Below the pieces are notes generated by a model. The model ran no database searches and was not told the origin of the DNA. It worked only from the letters and a program-made list of their open reading frames with translations. From Streptomyces chartreusis NRRL 3882 (lineage in GTDB: Bacteria > Actinomycetota > Actinomycetes > Streptomycetales > Streptomycetaceae): a DNA stretch of 64,000 nucleotides. Made by a program: the position numbers and the translations under genes. The stretch spans positions 3,286,001 through 3,350,000 of the forward strand of contig NZ_LT963352.1 in the NCBI RefSeq assembly GCF_900236475.1, given 5' to 3'. This document shows positions 37,989 through 46,911 of this stretch, piece after piece; the first letter of the stretch is position 1, and each line of letters begins with the position of its first letter.

Positions 37989-40390
37989 TTCCTCCTCAGG
38001 TCCGCCTTGCCGCAGGCGATCCCGTCCCCGTCGCGGTCCAGGCCCAGCGGGTCGTCGCGGCCGTTGACCTTCAGGCGGCCGTAGTCGTTCTCCCTGAGCC
38101 ACTCGCAGCGGGCGACCGTCGTCTTCTTCACCTGCGCCGGGAAGCCGGTCGGCACGCAGACGTTGATCGAGCCGTAGTGGCGGTCGCAGCCGGAGATCGT
38201 CGGGCTGACCTTCTGCGACGTGCGCTTCTTGCCGGGCTTCACGACCTTGCCCTCGGGCGCGCCCGCGAAGTCGTGGACGTGCGCCGAGGCGTCCGTCGCC
38301 TTGAGGGCCTGGGGGCCCTGGAGGTGCACCCACTTCGCCACCGACGGCACTCCGTTCGCGTCGACCGCGAAGAGCATGTACCAGCCGGGCGGGGCCAGGT
38401 TGGGGTTGCTCGTCACGTTCAGGTCGACGTTGTTGCCGTCGACGGACAGCGGCAGGTCCACGAACCGCTGGTTGGGGTCGGAGGAGTGCGTGACGGCGGC
38501 CGGGCGGATCAGCTCGGCCTTGGCGATGGGCCGGTCGACGGTGATGCGCTGGGTGTCGCCGTAGTTCCACTCGGTGTCGATCACCGAGGTGATCGTGGGG
38601 CGCGGGCCCTTGAACAGGTAGGGCGGGCTGTAGACCGACACGTCGTGGTTCCAGGAGCCGTTGCCCGGGTTGTCGCCGGTCGTCATGACGCGGCCGTCGG
38701 GGAGCAGGAACGCCGACGAGTGGTAGCCGCGCGCCTCGGGGTCGACGGCCACCGGGTCGAAGGTCTCCGACTCCGGGTCGAAGATCGACGTCTCGTAGAC
38801 CGGGTTGGCACGGTTGTGCAGCGCGCCGCCCGTCTCCAGCACCTTGCCGTCGGGCAGGAGCACGGCGGAGACGTACATCTTGCCCTGGGCGCCGGTCTGC
38901 GGCACCGGGCCGTTGCCCAGGTCGACCGTGCCCTGCGGGATCGGCGGCCCGGCCACGTAGGCCGGGGCCGGCTGCTTGAGGTCGATGATGTCGGTCAGGC
39001 GGTTCGCCTCCGGGTTGGAGTCGATGTTGCCGCCGCCGAGGGTGAGGACCCTCTGGTCCTGCGCCGGGGGCAGCAGCACGCTGGCCGACTGGTCGCGCTC
39101 GTCCTTCTTCTGCAGGCCGGGGACCTGGGTGATGGTGTTGGCGCCGTAGTCGTAGATCGCCGAACCGGTGCCGGGGATGTTGTTGCCGAAGACATGGCTG
39201 CCCGAGTAGAAGAGGCGGCCGTCCTGCATGAGGATCATCGACGGGTACAGGCCCCAGTACGACCAGGTCTGGTTGACCTTCCAGGTCGGCTGCCACTGCT
39301 GTTCGGCCTCGGAGAACAGCTCGGCGGTGACCGAGCCGCTGGAGTCCTCGCGCAGGCCGCCGAAGGAGATGACGTCGCCGTTGCCGAGGATCGTGGCCGA
39401 CGGGTACCAGTGGCCGTCGTTCATGTCGTTGGTCTTCGTGTAGGTCTCGGTCTCCGGGTCGAAGATGTACGAGTCCTTGTAGCCCTGGTAGCCGACGCGG
39501 CCGTCCGCCGTGGGGTAGCCCTTGTTGCCGCTCATCACCAGCACGCGCCCGTCCTGGAGCTGCACATGGCCGGCGCAGAACATGTCCTTCGGCGTGGGGA
39601 CGACCTTGTAGGTGCCCTTCTCCGGGTCGTACACCGCCGAGGTGAAGGTGCCCGCCTCGAACATCGACTCGTCGTTGCCGGAGCCCGCGATCAGCAGCAC
39701 CTTGCCGTTGTTGAGGACGACGGAGTGCATGGAGCGCACCGGGTTCCGCGTGGGCAGCACGTCCCACTTGCCGTTGGCGCACTGATCCGCGCTGCCGGTG
39801 CACTGCGGGGGCGGGACCGGGTCGGCGACCTGCTCCATCGTGTAGTCGTCGGTCGTGGCCGAGCCGGTGCCGTAGACGGAGACGCCCCAGGAGATGCGGT
39901 CGGTGCCGGCCGGGACCTCGGGGGTGCGGACCGTGGCCTCGGTCCAGGTGCCGGCCATGTCCAGCGTCTTGAGGTCGGTCCAGTACTGCCAGCCGGCCGT
40001 CGTGTCGTGCCGGAAGAGGGTGACCGAGGCATCCGGGGTGGTCGTCTTGTACCAGAGGCCGAGGTCGTACTGCTTGCCCGGCGTCACCACCGGCGCGCAC
40101 TCGGCGGACTCGGTGATCAGGGCCTTGCGGTCGCCGTCGACGCGGCGGGTCAGCTCGACCTTCATGGCCTTGCCGCCGGTGTGCGCGTCGGCCGTCGTGG
40201 TGAAGGTGAAGTCGTTGTCGCCCCAGCCGGACTTCTCCCAGCAGTACGGCATGTCGCCGGTGCCGGCGGTCTCGAAGCCGGGGTTGCGGATGAGGTTGGC
40301 GGCGGAGGCGGGCTGGGGCGCGGTCAGCAGGAGGCCGGCCGTGAGCGCGCCCACGCCGACGAGTGCGGTTCTTCTCCGGTGTCTGTTCAC
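37985..40390 (-). CDS. Secreted galactose-oxidase-type copper radical oxidase with N-terminal CBM and C-terminal Excalibur domain
   Basis: 801 residues from GTG 40390, longer than GlxA (about 645). Signal peptide 1-31; carbohydrate-binding sandwich about 33-190; Kelch-type propeller about 210-620 ending in a DUF1929-like Ig domain; C-terminal Excalibur module RCEWLRENDYGRL then DRDGDGIACG (about 770-800). The copper/radical site appears complete: Cys in DMFCAGH (about 271), Tyr in HWYPSATIL (about 328), Tyr-His in RGYHSSAFLL (about 554) and His in AVTHSSD (about 633). It should oxidise a primary alcohol of a glycan, making H2O2. It ends the glycosyltransferase operon and overlaps the upstream gene by 4 nt. 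Confidence 0.92.
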   Translation of the reverse strand: MNRHRRRTALVGVGALTAGLLLTAPQPASAANLIRNPGFETAGTGDMPYCWEKSGWGDNDFTFTTTADAHTGGKAMKVELTRRVDGDRKALITESAECAPVVTPGKQYDLGLWYKTTTPDASVTLFRHDTTAGWQYWTDLKTLDMAGTWTEATVRTPEVPAGTDRISWGVSVYGTGSATTDDYTMEQVADPVPPPQCTGSADQCANGKWDVLPTRNPVRSMHSVVLNNGKVLLIAGSGNDESMFEAGTFTSAVYDPEKGTYKVVPTPKDMFCAGHVQLQDGRVLVMSGNKGYPTADGRVGYQGYKDSYIFDPETETYTKTNDMNDGHWYPSATILGNGDVISFGGLREDSSGSVTAELFSEAEQQWQPTWKVNQTWSYWGLYPSMILMQDGRLFYSGSHVFGNNIPGTGSAIYDYGANTITQVPGLQKKDERDQSASVLLPPAQDQRVLTLGGGNIDSNPEANRLTDIIDLKQPAPAYVAGPPIPQGTVDLGNGPVPQTGAQGKMYVSAVLLPDGKVLETGGALHNRANPVYETSIFDPESETFDPVAVDPEARGYHSSAFLLPDGRVMTTGDNPGNGSWNHDVSVYSPPYLFKGPRPTITSVIDTEWNYGDTQRITVDRPIAKAELIRPAAVTHSSDPNQRFVDLPLSVDGNNVDLNVTSNPNLAPPGWYMLFAVDANGVPSVAKWVHLQGPQALKATDASAHVHDFAGAPEGKVVKPGKKRTSQKVSPTISGCDRHYGSINVCVPTGFPAQVKKTTVARCEWLRENDYGRLKVNGRDDPLGLDRDGDGIACGKADLRRN

Positions 40391-41580
40391 ACGGCTCTCC
40401 TCGCGGTGCGGCTCTCGCGCACGGGGTTCTCACGTCCCCGGCGCGGCAGGTAGACCAGCGCTTCGGTCCCCACGAAGCGCAGGACGAACGTCGTCACCAG
40501 CGCGAGCGCGGTGGCGGACAGCACGCCCAGGTGCAGCTGGTGCACGAACAGGGCGATGAGCGGGATGCGCAGCACCAGATCGGCGTTGGCGAGCAGCGCG
40601 AACCGCCCGGCCCGGTCCCACCAGCGCCGGTGCCGGCGCCGATCGCGGAACAGCAGGTGCTCGATGAGCAGGAAGTTCCAGGCGACGCCGAGCTGGTTGG
40701 CGAGGATCTCCGCCGGTACGTAGTGCATGCCGACGGCGGTCAGCGCCCACAGCCCGAGCAGGTTCGGCAGGAAGCCGGTGAGCCCGATCAGGCCGAAGCC
40801 GACCATGCGCGCGACCGGCGAGGCGGCGCGCAGCCCGGCCAGGTGGCGCAGGAACCGCAGGCCCTCCTGCGCGGTCGACTTGGACTCCCCGGCGAACCGG
40901 TCCTGGAAGACGAAGGGCACCTCGGTGACCCGGCGCGGGCGGCTGCGGACGGCGAGTTCGAGGAGGATCTTGTAGCCGAGCGGCTGGAGCACCTCGGCGG
41001 TGACCGCGCTGCGGCGGATCGCGAAGAAGCCGCTCATCGGGTCGCTGATGCCGTGCAGCCGGCGCGGGAACAGTGCCTTGGTCAGCCAGGTCGCCCCGCG
41101 CGAGACGGCCACGCGGTAGCTGCCCGCGAGTCCGGCCCGGCTGCCGCCCTTGATGTACCGGGAGGCGACGACCAGCCCGGCGTTCGCCCGCTCGCCGGTG
41201 GCGACCAGGTCGGGCACGAGGGACGGCGGGTGCTGGCAGTCGCCGTCCATGACGACGATCCAGTCGGACGTGGCGGCCTTCAGTCCCTCGACGACCGCGC
41301 CGCCGAGCCCGCCCACCGGCTCCTGGCGGTGCAGGACGGTCACCGGGAACGGGCAGTCCTGCGCCGCCTTCTCGATGACCTCGGGCGTGTCGTCGGTGGA
41401 GTCGTCCACGAAGAGGACCTCGCAGGGCAGCCGGGCCGGCACGGCCTCGGTGATCTGGTGCAGCAACTGCCGTACGTTCGCCGACTCGTTGAACGTCGGT
41501 ACGACGATGGTGACGGCGCCCGGTTCGGGGATCTCGGCGGTCTCGACGACCTCTCCGGGGACGGTGGACTCCTGGCTCAT
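40387..41580 (-). CDS. Polyprenyl-phosphate GT2 glycosyltransferase fused to GtrA domain
   Basis: 397 residues from ATG 41580. An N-terminal dolichol-phosphate-mannose-synthase-like GT2 domain (about 20-240) has TIVVPTFNESANV, VLFVDDSTDDT, WIVVMDGDCQHPPSLV and SDPMSGFFAIRR. A C-terminal four-helix GtrA membrane domain (about 255-390) has GFGLIGLTGFLPNLLGLWAL and NQLGVAWNFLLIEHLLFRD. It should charge a polyprenyl phosphate with a hexose and help move it across the membrane. It overlaps the GT39-type gene upstream and the copper oxidase gene downstream by 4 nt each. Confidence 0.92.
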   Translation of the reverse strand: MSQESTVPGEVVETAEIPEPGAVTIVVPTFNESANVRQLLHQITEAVPARLPCEVLFVDDSTDDTPEVIEKAAQDCPFPVTVLHRQEPVGGLGGAVVEGLKAATSDWIVVMDGDCQHPPSLVPDLVATGERANAGLVVASRYIKGGSRAGLAGSYRVAVSRGATWLTKALFPRRLHGISDPMSGFFAIRRSAVTAEVLQPLGYKILLELAVRSRPRRVTEVPFVFQDRFAGESKSTAQEGLRFLRHLAGLRAASPVARMVGFGLIGLTGFLPNLLGLWALTAVGMHYVPAEILANQLGVAWNFLLIEHLLFRDRRRHRRWWDRAGRFALLANADLVLRIPLIALFVHQLHLGVLSATALALVTTFVLRFVGTEALVYLPRRGRENPVRESRTARRAV

Positions 41581-43226
41581 CGCGCGCCTCCGGCGGACGT
41601 CTGGATCTGGCGGATCTCGATGCGGTCCTCGCCGGTGCCGAAGGTGGCGACCGGGTCCGAGTGCTCCATGGCGGCCTTGACGTTGGGCAGGTCGGCCGCG
41701 TCGCGCCGCACGGTCGGCGAGGCGACGACGTAGTCCAGGTCCTTCCAGCCGCGCGGCATCGTCTTGGTCACCGCCGGGTCGAGGTCGGCCTTGTAGAACC
41801 AGATGACGCCGAGGCCCGGCCGGTAGCCCTGGTGCACGAGGTCGAGCCAGAGGGCGTCGTCGACCAGCACCCGGGTGCGCTCCGGGTTCTCGACCTCGGT
41901 GGCCAGCCACCGGGAGGCGGCCTTGTAGGGGGCGTTGGCGTCGGTGGTGACGGCGGTTCGGGCGCCGTCGTACCAGTGCGGCACGACGTAGGCGCCGGCG
42001 GCGAGGGCGAGGACCGTGGCGAGCGCGTACCGGCCCACGCTGACGTACCGTTTCTCCGCCTCGGAGCGCCAGCGGCTCAGCACCGCGTGGGCGACGGAGG
42101 CGGTTCCTCCGGCGAGGACCAGTGCGAGGAACGGCAGGGCCTGGATGACGTACATCGCGGGCAGGTAGCCGTTCGGGCGCAGGGCCAGCGCGGCGAAGAC
42201 GGCGACGGCCAGGGCCGGTCCGGCGAGGGCGCGGGCGGTGACCGACCAGCGCCAGGTGACGAGGAGGAGCAGGGCGCCCGCGAGGCCGCCGAGGGGCAGG
42301 ATCCTGTCGTAGTACAGCCACGACTGGAGCACGCCCCAGGAGCCGGAGCCCTGGTCCAGGATGAAGCCGGAACCCGGCCTGGTCATCTGGTACTTGACGC
42401 CGTCCCAGAGGGAGACGTGCCCCGCGCCCGGCAGCAGCTCGCCCTTGAGCAGGGCGAACAGCGGATACGAGAAGCCGATCAGGGCGCAGGCCGTGACGGC
42501 GCCGGTGAGGGCGAACTTGCGGGTGTCCTTGTGGCTGTGCCGCCACATGGTGAGGAACAGGGCGGGCAGGACGACGAGCATCGTCTCCTTGGTGAGGACG
42601 GCCGTCGCCGCCGCGATGCCCGCGCCGAAGTGGTGCCACAGGTGGCGGCTCGGGGAGGCGGCCAGCGTGAAGGCCAGCAGCGTCCACATCACCGCGAGGT
42701 TGTCGAGGAAGATCTCCCGCTGGAGGACGACCGCCAGCGGCGAGAGGCCGAAGAACACCATGCCGAGCGCGGCGGCCCAGCGGGGCAGGGCGAGGCGGCG
42801 GCCCAGGACGTAGACGAGGACCGCGCTGATGCCGCTGATCACCAGCATCGCCGCACGCATGGTGCCCACCGTCATCGACTCGGGGCTGATCAGCGCCGGG
42901 ATCCAGGTCAGCACGGCGATCTGGATCCAGCCGAGCGGCGGGTGGTCGTACCAGTAGGTGTAGTGGGCGAGGCCGTTGCCCTGCTGGACCGACCAGGCCT
43001 GGGCGAGGTAGGTGCCCTCGTCGTCGCTGAGGGCCGGGTAGTCGGCGATGTTCCAGCCCTGCACGACGAGGATCGCCACGAGGAGGACACCGCACAGGAG
43101 CAGGTCGGACCGGGAGGAGCGCAGCCGGCTCGGCGGCTCCGGTCGCCGGTGGGCACCGGTGCGGGGCGCGGGCTGCCGCTGCGCGGGGACCTTCGCAGGG
43201 GTCACCGCTGGAAGGGTGGAGGTCAC
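41577..43226 (-). CDS. GT39/GT83-type membrane glycosyltransferase (PMT/ArnT-like)
   Basis: 549 residues, about 11-12 membrane helices. The first loop has the acidic motif YPALSDDEGTYLAQAW expected for lipid-phosphate-sugar-dependent GT-C enzymes, and HYTYWYDHPPLGWIQI follows the same pattern. The long C-terminal region is extracytoplasmic. It would use the polyprenyl-phosphate sugar made by the neighbouring GT2-GtrA protein to add residues outside the membrane. It has 4-nt overlaps on both sides (43223-43226 and 41577-41580). The acceptor is unknown. Confidence 0.9.
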   Translation of the reverse strand: MTSTLPAVTPAKVPAQRQPAPRTGAHRRPEPPSRLRSSRSDLLLCGVLLVAILVVQGWNIADYPALSDDEGTYLAQAWSVQQGNGLAHYTYWYDHPPLGWIQIAVLTWIPALISPESMTVGTMRAAMLVISGISAVLVYVLGRRLALPRWAAALGMVFFGLSPLAVVLQREIFLDNLAVMWTLLAFTLAASPSRHLWHHFGAGIAAATAVLTKETMLVVLPALFLTMWRHSHKDTRKFALTGAVTACALIGFSYPLFALLKGELLPGAGHVSLWDGVKYQMTRPGSGFILDQGSGSWGVLQSWLYYDRILPLGGLAGALLLLVTWRWSVTARALAGPALAVAVFAALALRPNGYLPAMYVIQALPFLALVLAGGTASVAHAVLSRWRSEAEKRYVSVGRYALATVLALAAGAYVVPHWYDGARTAVTTDANAPYKAASRWLATEVENPERTRVLVDDALWLDLVHQGYRPGLGVIWFYKADLDPAVTKTMPRGWKDLDYVVASPTVRRDAADLPNVKAAMEHSDPVATFGTGEDRIEIRQIQTSAGGAR

Positions 43227-44512
43227 GCGGGAACGTCCTCTCGGGTCACGGGAACGTCCCGCCGGCTCACGGCCGTCTCGTCGAGATGCGCGCCGACGTG
43301 GGTCGTCAGCTCCCAGTCGTTGCGGCCGCGCTGCTCACGCCACACGGCACGGACGGCCGCCCCGGCGAGCAGGACCTGGTAGAAGGGGCCGCCCAGGATC
43401 AGCTTCAGGTAGTGCGCGAACCGCACGCGCAGCCCGTACTGCTTGCCGAAGTCGTGCAGGCCGACGATCTCGAAGACGAAGGTGACCAGGGCGGTGACGG
43501 CCGGCAGGAAGGTGATGAAGGCGATGCCGACGGGCACGTCCAGGAACAGCGCGACCGCCACGTTCAGCGGGATGATCAGGCCGGTGAAGGCCTGCATGAA
43601 CGGCGTCATCAGGGTGTAGCGGGCGAGCAGCCGCTGCCCGAGGGTGGGCAGTTGCTTCCAGTCCTTCTTCCGGTACACCTGGAGGAACCCCTGGTTCCAG
43701 CGGGTGCGCTGCTTCAGCAGGGACATCAGCGAGCCCGGGGTCTCCTCCCGGGTCACCATGTCGGAGTCGTAGGCGACGACGACCTTCTTGCCGATGCTGG
43801 AGAGCCGGACGCCCAGGTCGCAGTCCTCGGCGAGGCAGTTCGGGTCCCAGCCGCCGGCTTCCCTCAGGACGCCCGTGCGGACGAAGACGGTGTTGCCGCC
43901 GAGCGGAATGAATCCTTTCTGCGCGTGCAGATGGAGCCGCGAGCGGAACCAGAAGAAGTACTCCAGGCAGTTGCGCAGGCTGTACCAGCTGGAGTGGAAG
44001 TTGATCAGCTGCACGCCGCCCTGGACGACGTCCGCACCGGTGGTGCGGAAGGCGTGGTCGACGTGGGCGAGGAGCTCGGGGTGGACCTGGTCCTCCGCGT
44101 CGAAGACCCCGACGACGTCGCCGCGGCAGTGCGGCAGGGCCGTGTTCATGGCCTTCGGCTTGTTCTTCTTCTCGTGGCGGTCGACGACGACCCGGACCCG
44201 TGGATCACGCGCCGCGGCCTGCTCGGCCACGGCGGTGGTCTCCGGGTCGTCGTGCCCGACGATCACGATGATCTCGAAGTCGGTGTGGCTCGACTCCAGC
44301 AGCCGCTGGATCGTGTGGTCCAGCACCGCCTGTTCGTGCCGGGCGGGCAGCAGCAGCGAGAAGGAGACGTGCTCGTTCCCGTCCGGGCTGCTGAACCGCG
44401 TGGAGGCGAGCACTTCCGGCGTACGCCAGGCGTGCATCTGCCACCACAGGGTGAACGCCGCCATCCAGAACAGGGCCAGTGAAACGGCAGCGATGAAGAC
44501 AGACGTGAGCAA
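43223..44512 (-). CDS. Processive GT2 glycosyltransferase, cellulose/chitin-synthase-like
   Basis: 429 residues from TTG 44512, preceded by a G-rich ribosome site. One N-terminal membrane helix; GT2 core with ARHEQAVLDHTIQRLLE, VIVGHDDPETT, VGVFDAEDQVHPELL (DxD region), AEDCDLGVRLSSIGK (ED acid) and QRTRWNQGFLQ (QxxRW), the full set of a processive beta-glycan synthase. Several C-terminal helices follow (about 320-410). It is the first gene of a four-gene operon ending in a copper radical oxidase. It is CslA-like in layout but lacks the larger channel domain, so polymer identity is open. Confidence 0.9.
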   Translation of the reverse strand: MLTSVFIAAVSLALFWMAAFTLWWQMHAWRTPEVLASTRFSSPDGNEHVSFSLLLPARHEQAVLDHTIQRLLESSHTDFEIIVIVGHDDPETTAVAEQAAARDPRVRVVVDRHEKKNKPKAMNTALPHCRGDVVGVFDAEDQVHPELLAHVDHAFRTTGADVVQGGVQLINFHSSWYSLRNCLEYFFWFRSRLHLHAQKGFIPLGGNTVFVRTGVLREAGGWDPNCLAEDCDLGVRLSSIGKKVVVAYDSDMVTREETPGSLMSLLKQRTRWNQGFLQVYRKKDWKQLPTLGQRLLARYTLMTPFMQAFTGLIIPLNVAVALFLDVPVGIAFITFLPAVTALVTFVFEIVGLHDFGKQYGLRVRFAHYLKLILGGPFYQVLLAGAAVRAVWREQRGRNDWELTTHVGAHLDETAVSRRDVPVTREDVPA

Positions 44513-44541
44513 ACAGATCCCCCCAGATCCCAGAACCCCCC

Positions 44542-44571
44542 GCCGTGACGGTTTATCTCATGCGTCACGGC
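44542..44571. terminator. Inverted repeat between the DUF255 gene and the GT operon
   Basis: GCCGTGACG (44542-44550) and CGTCACGGC (44563-44571) pair perfectly over 9 bp around a 12-nt AT-richer loop. It could end the DUF255 transcript or be a regulator site for the glycosyltransferase operon that starts 30 nt further along. No T tract. Confidence 0.55.
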
Positions 44572-44649
44572 ACTGTGCAGAGATTAAGGGGGAACGGTGA
44601 AGCCTGGGGGCCGTTCGTATAAAGAACGTGTTTCCGTTGAATCCCGACT

Positions 44650-46683
44650 TCAGTCGCTCAAGGTCGCACGCAACCTGTCAGCCTCGGTCGTCGGGGCGTC
44701 GCATGTGAAGTTACGGCAGACGTACGCGGCCGGTTCACCGCCGACCAGCGGACGGTCCGCGAGCAGCGGAAACTCGTCGCTCCCGGGGGCGCCGACAGCG
44801 ACCACCGCGCCGGGCGCGGTGCCCAGAAGTGCCGTGCGGTGCAGGGTCCTTGTCCCCTCGTGCTCGAGGGACGGCCCCACGACGGCGACCTCACGCGGGC
44901 CGTCCAGCGCGGCCTCGGCGGCGGCGAGCCCCCAGCCGATGAAGCGGGGCACCCGCGGCCCGAGCGCCTTGACGACGCCGAGGGCCTTCTCCGCGGCGGT
45001 GCGGTGGGGCTGCGACCCGGTGTGCGCGGCGTAGCTCAGCAGCGCGCCCGCCGCCGCGGTCCAGCCGGACGGGGCGGCGTTGTCGGTCGGGTCCTGCGGG
45101 CGGCGGATCAGCCGCTCGGCGTCGGCGGCCGTGTCGAACAGGGCGCCCGACTCCTCGTCGGTGAAGCGGGCCAGGACGTGGTCGAGGAGGAACCCGGCGA
45201 ACTCCAGCCAGACGCCCTCCCCCGTGACGGACGCCAGTGCGAGGAAGCCCTCGGCCACATCGGCGTAGTCCTCCAGCACGCCCGCGTTGGCGCCGGCGTG
45301 GCCGTCCTTGCTGGTGCGGGTGAGCCGGGCCTGCTCGTCGAGGTGCAGCCGGACGAGGAGGTCGGCGGCGGCGAGGGCGGCCTCGACGAGGTCGGGCCGG
45401 TCGAAGTAGGCGCCGGTCTCGGCGAGGGCGGCGATCGCGAGCCCGTTCCAGGCGGCGACGACCTTGTCGTCCCGGCCGGGAGCGGGACGCCCGGACCGTG
45501 CTGCCAGCAGGCGTTCCCGGATCGAGGCGATCCTGTCGGCGTCGAACAGCCCGTCCTGCTGCGGAAGTTGGAGGACGGACCGGCCGTGCTCGAAGGTGCC
45601 CTCCTCGGTCACGCCGAAGTACCGGGCGGCCAGTTCGGCGTCCTGCTCGCCGAGCACCTCGCGCAACTGCGCGGGCGTCCACACGTAGTACGCGCCCTCG
45701 ACGTGCTTGCCGGTGCCGTCGTCGCTGTCGGCGTCCAGCGCGGAGGCGAACCCGCCCTCCGCCGTACGCAGTTCGCGCACCATGAAGTCGGCGGTCTCCA
45801 GGGCCACCCGGCGGGCCGGCTCGGAACCGGTGGCGCGCCAGAGGTGGGCGTAGACCCGGCACAGCAGGGCGTTGTCGTACAGCATCTTCTCGAAGTGCGG
45901 CACGATCCAGTCGCGGTCGACGGAGTAGCGGGCGAAGCCGCCGCCGATCTGGTCGTAGATGCCGCCCCGGGCCATGCGCTCGCAGGTGTCCTGCGCCATC
46001 TGGAGGGCCCCCTCGGCGCCGGTGCGGGCGTGGTGGCGCAGCAGGAACTCCAGCACCATGGACGGCGGGAACTTGGGCGCCCCGCCGAATCCGCCGCGCT
46101 GCGGGTCGTACTCGCGGGTGAGCGCGAGCAGCGCCTGCGCGAGTTCCTGCTCGCCGGGCGTCTGGGCGTCACCGTAGGAGATCTCCCGCCCGGCCAGGTC
46201 CCGGACGATCTTCCCGGCGACCTCGGTGACCTCGTCCCGCCGCTCCTCCCACGCCTGGTGGACACCCTGGAGCACCTGCCGGAAGGACGGCATGCCCTGG
46301 CGCGGGGCGGGCGGGAAGTAGGTGCCGAAGTAGAACGGCTCGGCGTCCGGGGTGAGGAAGACGGTCATGGGCCAGCCGCCCTGGCCGGTCGCCGCCTGCA
46401 CGGCCTCCATGTAGACCGCGTCGACGTCCGGGCGCTCCTCCCGGTCCACCTTCACGCTCACGTAGTGCGCGTTGAGGTACTCGGCGGTCTGCTGGTCCTC
46501 GAAGGACTCGTGCGCCATCACGTGACACCAGTGACAGCTGCTGTAGCCGATGCTGAGCAGCACGGGCACGTTCCGCTTGCGGGCCTCCTCGAAGGCCTCC
46601 GCCGACCAGGGCCACCAGTCGACGGGGTTGTCGGCGTGCTGAAGGAGGTAGGGGGACGTCTCGTGCGCCAGTCGGTTCGGCAT
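44650..46683 (-). CDS. Thioredoxin-fold DUF255 protein (YyaL / SSP411 family)
   Basis: 677 residues from ATG 46683 (ATG 46692 would add three). N-terminal thioredoxin-like domain with [19 protein letters not shown] and the redox-site-like [12 protein letters not shown] (about 55-65). The C-terminal two thirds form an alpha/alpha toroid typical of the family ([44 protein letters not shown]). The role is unclear; the family has been linked to redox or carbohydrate-like functions. Single gene by spacing. Confidence 0.93.
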   Translation of the reverse strand: MPNRLAHETSPYLLQHADNPVDWWPWSAEAFEEARKRNVPVLLSIGYSSCHWCHVMAHESFEDQQTAEYLNAHYVSVKVDREERPDVDAVYMEAVQAATGQGGWPMTVFLTPDAEPFYFGTYFPPAPRQGMPSFRQVLQGVHQAWEERRDEVTEVAGKIVRDLAGREISYGDAQTPGEQELAQALLALTREYDPQRGGFGGAPKFPPSMVLEFLLRHHARTGAEGALQMAQDTCERMARGGIYDQIGGGFARYSVDRDWIVPHFEKMLYDNALLCRVYAHLWRATGSEPARRVALETADFMVRELRTAEGGFASALDADSDDGTGKHVEGAYYVWTPAQLREVLGEQDAELAARYFGVTEEGTFEHGRSVLQLPQQDGLFDADRIASIRERLLAARSGRPAPGRDDKVVAAWNGLAIAALAETGAYFDRPDLVEAALAAADLLVRLHLDEQARLTRTSKDGHAGANAGVLEDYADVAEGFLALASVTGEGVWLEFAGFLLDHVLARFTDEESGALFDTAADAERLIRRPQDPTDNAAPSGWTAAAGALLSYAAHTGSQPHRTAAEKALGVVKALGPRVPRFIGWGLAAAEAALDGPREVAVVGPSLEHEGTRTLHRTALLGTAPGAVVAVGAPGSDEFPLLADRPLVGGEPAAYVCRNFTCDAPTTEADRLRATLSD

Positions 46684-46911
46684 GGTGTCCATCCTGCCGC
46701 AGTACCCCACCCGGCACGCGTCAGGCGCCGCGCGGGCGCCGCCCGGGGCGCACGCCCGACGGACGCGCGGCGCCTCGATCCGCCCGTGTCTTCACATAAT
46801 CGGGCCGGGCACGCCCCCTCGCCCCGATGCGCCGTCGGCAGCACACTTGACCAAGGAAACGAACGGGACGACGACCTGGGTACGCCGGGTGCCGCCGGAG
46901 GGGGACGTGAC

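Noticed and set aside
37083..40433. 1116-codon minus-strand frame overlapping the copper oxidase gene
   Set aside because: It is a different frame; the oxidase frame holds all copper ligands and a signal peptide.
44839..46911. Upstream extension of the STAND frame giving a 1756-residue product
   Set aside because: The extension is antisense to the DUF255 gene; the ATG at 46912 gives a complete protein.
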